From Trichobilharzia regenti (taxonomy: Eukaryota > Platyhelminthes > Trematoda > Strigeidida > Schistosomatidae): a stretch of 64,000 nucleotides of DNA. The notes beneath the pieces were generated by a model, which ran no database searches, had not been told where the DNA came from, and saw nothing but the letters and a program-made list of their open reading frames with translations. Where the stretch lies: positions 44,071,804-44,135,803 of the forward strand of contig OX235262.1 of NCBI GenBank assembly GCA_944472135.2, written 5' to 3'. A program made the position numbers and the translations under genes. Each line of letters starts with the position of its first letter. Position 1 is the stretch's first letter. Positions 62,292 to 64,000 of the stretch are shown one piece after another.

Positions 62292-62595
62292 TAGTGAGAA
62301 GTCGTGATCAGTCAGGTGTAAGGATGGATGTCCCGCCGATGGCATTTGTTGGTAGTCGCGCTAAATCACGAATTGGTAGAAGTCAGAATTCATAGGCTGG
62401 CCTTTGAATCGGGTCCCAGTGGCTGAATGGTCTACGAGCTTACCTTGTAACCAGAAAGTCCTAAGTTTGAACCCTGACAGTGGGTGCGTACTGCCGATGA
62501 CTCCCAAACCAGGCTGATGAAATAGCTGTCCAGTACTGCAGTTCTGTTTTTCAATGGCTCTCTAACTGATATCACTCCGTGGGGAAACTGGCAAA
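62292..62595 (+). mobile_element. SINE-B, full length, mutated ribozyme
   Basis: Flank GGTGTAAGGATGGATGTCCC and GAATTCATAGGCTGGCC, A box AGTGGCTGAATGG, B-box remnant AGTTTGAACCC, ribozyme core CCGATGA with GAAA, CAGTACTGCAG, tail GGCTCTCTAACTGATATCAC. Together with the 61.4 kb copy it brackets the family E fragment in opposite orientation. Confidence 0.75.
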
Positions 62596-62599
62596 ATTA

Positions 62600-63325
62600 T
62601 TAAATTGAGCAAATAGAATACATTTTGATGGCTGGAAAAACTAAGTAGCCCGATGATTTAAACAGCCCGCCAAAGTGTATATCAATAGTAGAAATCAACT
62701 ACCTGAAATTGCTAAAATAATAACAGTAAACAAATGTTTCATTCAGTGCATATTTTAAGGAAATGGTGCATAAAATTAGTTTCTAACTTCAGCTTTACAT
62801 TGTACATTAAATATACGCATCACTAAACTGATAGCTACAACAAGGTAAACTAAACATAGACACATTCGCTACAGTGGAAAAAAATGTGTGTGTGCAGGTG
62901 TGCACACATACAGCCAACATGCACATCGACATGTGCAAATGCGCCTATCATGCAGTGGAAATAAGGTCATGCGGTTGTGTTGCATTTTTATTAGGGTCAT
63001 CAGTATGAGTCATTGAAATTTATCTATTTTATTTGATGATTCTTTTCTATTCTGTTCTATTTCAACTGTGTGTTCCACTGTGATAAAACAGGTTAATGTG
63101 AAACAATATTTCATCTATGGATAAGTTATCTTGTCTTCCTTGTCAGGCACACTTAACAGATAATAAATCATATAGGAACGTCTATAGAAATCAATAAGTG
63201 AAAAAGAGTTGATTAACTATGAATCATTGTGTGACTGAATGAGTTTTAAAGAAAGAAACTAGCCTTAGACACATCATATTTTATATGAATTATTCGAAGA
63301 ATATCAGGTTCCAATGGGAAAGTAT
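62600..63325. other. No recognised gene
   Basis: GTGTGTGTGC scrap at 62886-62902. No repeat or coding match was seen. Confidence 0.4.
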
Positions 63326-63329
63326 CTTC

Positions 63330-63880
63330 AGGCAGGGGTAATGATTGTATATTCACCCTCTGTTAAGTTCGAAAAAATAGGCATACTTACTGGCATCCTC
63401 TACTGGTTATATCTCTTGAACAGAAGGCGGTGTTTGACTCCGGCGATTGTATACTGCGCAGGTGTATGGCCATGAGAATGACCTCTGGGAGTGTCTGAGT
63501 TCTACCGCTTGTGATAGTTTGTATCATAAGCTGAGTAATATTGAGGTTAGGCGTAGCGTGTTAATTAAAGAGAGAAAGCCAATCGACGAGGCTGTGAAGC
63601 TGCATCAATCAAGATGGCTAGGACACGTGTCACACATGCCAAGATGTCACATCCCTCGTCAATTAACGTCAAATAACATAGGATTGGGTTGAAAAAAGGT
63701 AAGACACGGTAGAATCGAAAGATGATACCAGTCCATGAAATCACTGACTGTTAGTTTGAGCCACATTGTGAAGTGTAAACTGTATAGCTGTGGTTTTCGA
63801 AACACTAGGGATCAACGGCTGACGTAGCTCAAAGTCATCCTCAATGGAGCAGATGTATCTACTTCTTGTGATTTCCCAAA
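63330..63880 (+). pseudogene. LINE relic with internal deletion
   Basis: A short motif A region (CIFTLC, then VISLEQKAVFDSGD; 63.34-63.45 kb) is joined to the C-terminal domain (KLSNIEVRRSVLIKERKPID, SRWLGHVSHMPR, NNIGLG; 63.52-63.69 kb). It matches the 58-60.7 kb LINE (VSNMEVRRRVLGKQGKSIDE, LRWLGHVLRMPS), so most of the RT including YADD is deleted. Confidence 0.78.
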
Positions 63881-63926
63881 CCCATTTATTTCTCATTATT
63901 CTCCAATGAAATTACTCTTTAATTGG

Positions 63927-64000
63927 TGTATGGAATCCAGGGTGCGCATTTCGTCCTGTTTGGGACTTGTCAGCTCAATGTATCTGCATTCCCCATTGAG
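63927..64000 (-). mobile_element. SINE-C, cut by the window end
   Basis: Minus strand: CTCAATGGGGAATGCAGATA, ribozyme core CTGACAA (G8 to A), GTCC/GGAC stem II, GAAA, ATGCGCAC and CCTGGATTCC. The rest of the element lies outside the window. Confidence 0.75.

Noticed and set aside
1..64000. CRISPR array, rRNA genes or bacterial operons
   Set aside because: No regularly spaced identical repeats with unique spacers, no rRNA-like blocks, and composition and repeats are those of an animal genome.

Overview
The window looks like repeat-saturated, gene-poor DNA of a parasitic flatworm, most likely a schistosome-type blood fluke. The grounds are threefold: Sm-alpha-type SINEs carrying hammerhead ribozymes, many Penelope-like elements (PLEs) with a GIY-YIG endonuclease, and RTE-like (SR2/Perere-3-like) plus a second LINE type. 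The DNA is AT-rich with (AAT)n, (CA)n and (TA)n tracts. I found no convincing host exon, tRNA, rRNA or CRISPR. Every coding stretch I recognise belongs to a retroelement. The family letters below are my own labels.

Short elements. SINE-A1 and SINE-A2 share one tRNA-like head but have unrelated tails; the A2 tail ends like the RTE LINEs. SINE-B, SINE-C (Sm-alpha-like) and SINE-D have other tRNA-like heads followed by a type I hammerhead. Most hammerheads are damaged. The SINE-B copy at 37.07-37.12 kb keeps every core base and all three stems.

Layout. 0-9 kb holds SINE relics, a PLE tail and an inverted PLE terminal repeat with a hammerhead (7.0-7.5 kb). 9-13 kb holds two RTE LINE 3' ends in inverted orientation. 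13-24 kb holds SINE-B relics and PLE tails. 24-31 kb holds a PLE, three RTE 3' ends and a long decayed PLE split by a SINE-A2 with a clear target-site duplication. 33.2-35.5 kb is the best PLE, with RT and GIY-YIG domains, three frame breaks or truncations and an inverted 5' end. 36.5-42.8 kb holds inverted SINE pairs, another PLE and a 1.17-kb PLE palindrome. 43.7-45 kb is an RTE element reduced to endonuclease plus tail. 48.4-50.3 kb is a PLE with one long open frame ending in a perfect 271-bp inverted repeat. 52-57 kb holds three more PLE remnants. 57-58.1 kb is a small candidate LTR element with a gag fragment. 58.2-60.7 kb is a 5'-truncated LINE with intact RT motifs. 60.7-64 kb holds PLE tails, SINEs and a LINE relic.

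How they work together. LINEs and PLEs would supply the reverse transcriptase; SINE-A2 probably borrows the RTE machinery through a shared 3' stem-loop. Hammerheads in SINEs B, C and D and in several PLE 3' regions would cut transcripts into units. Three PLE copies end in inverted duplications of themselves, and at least six SINE pairs lie head-to-head or tail-to-tail, so the locus is rich in potential hairpins. Boundaries of relics are read by eye and may be off by tens of bases.
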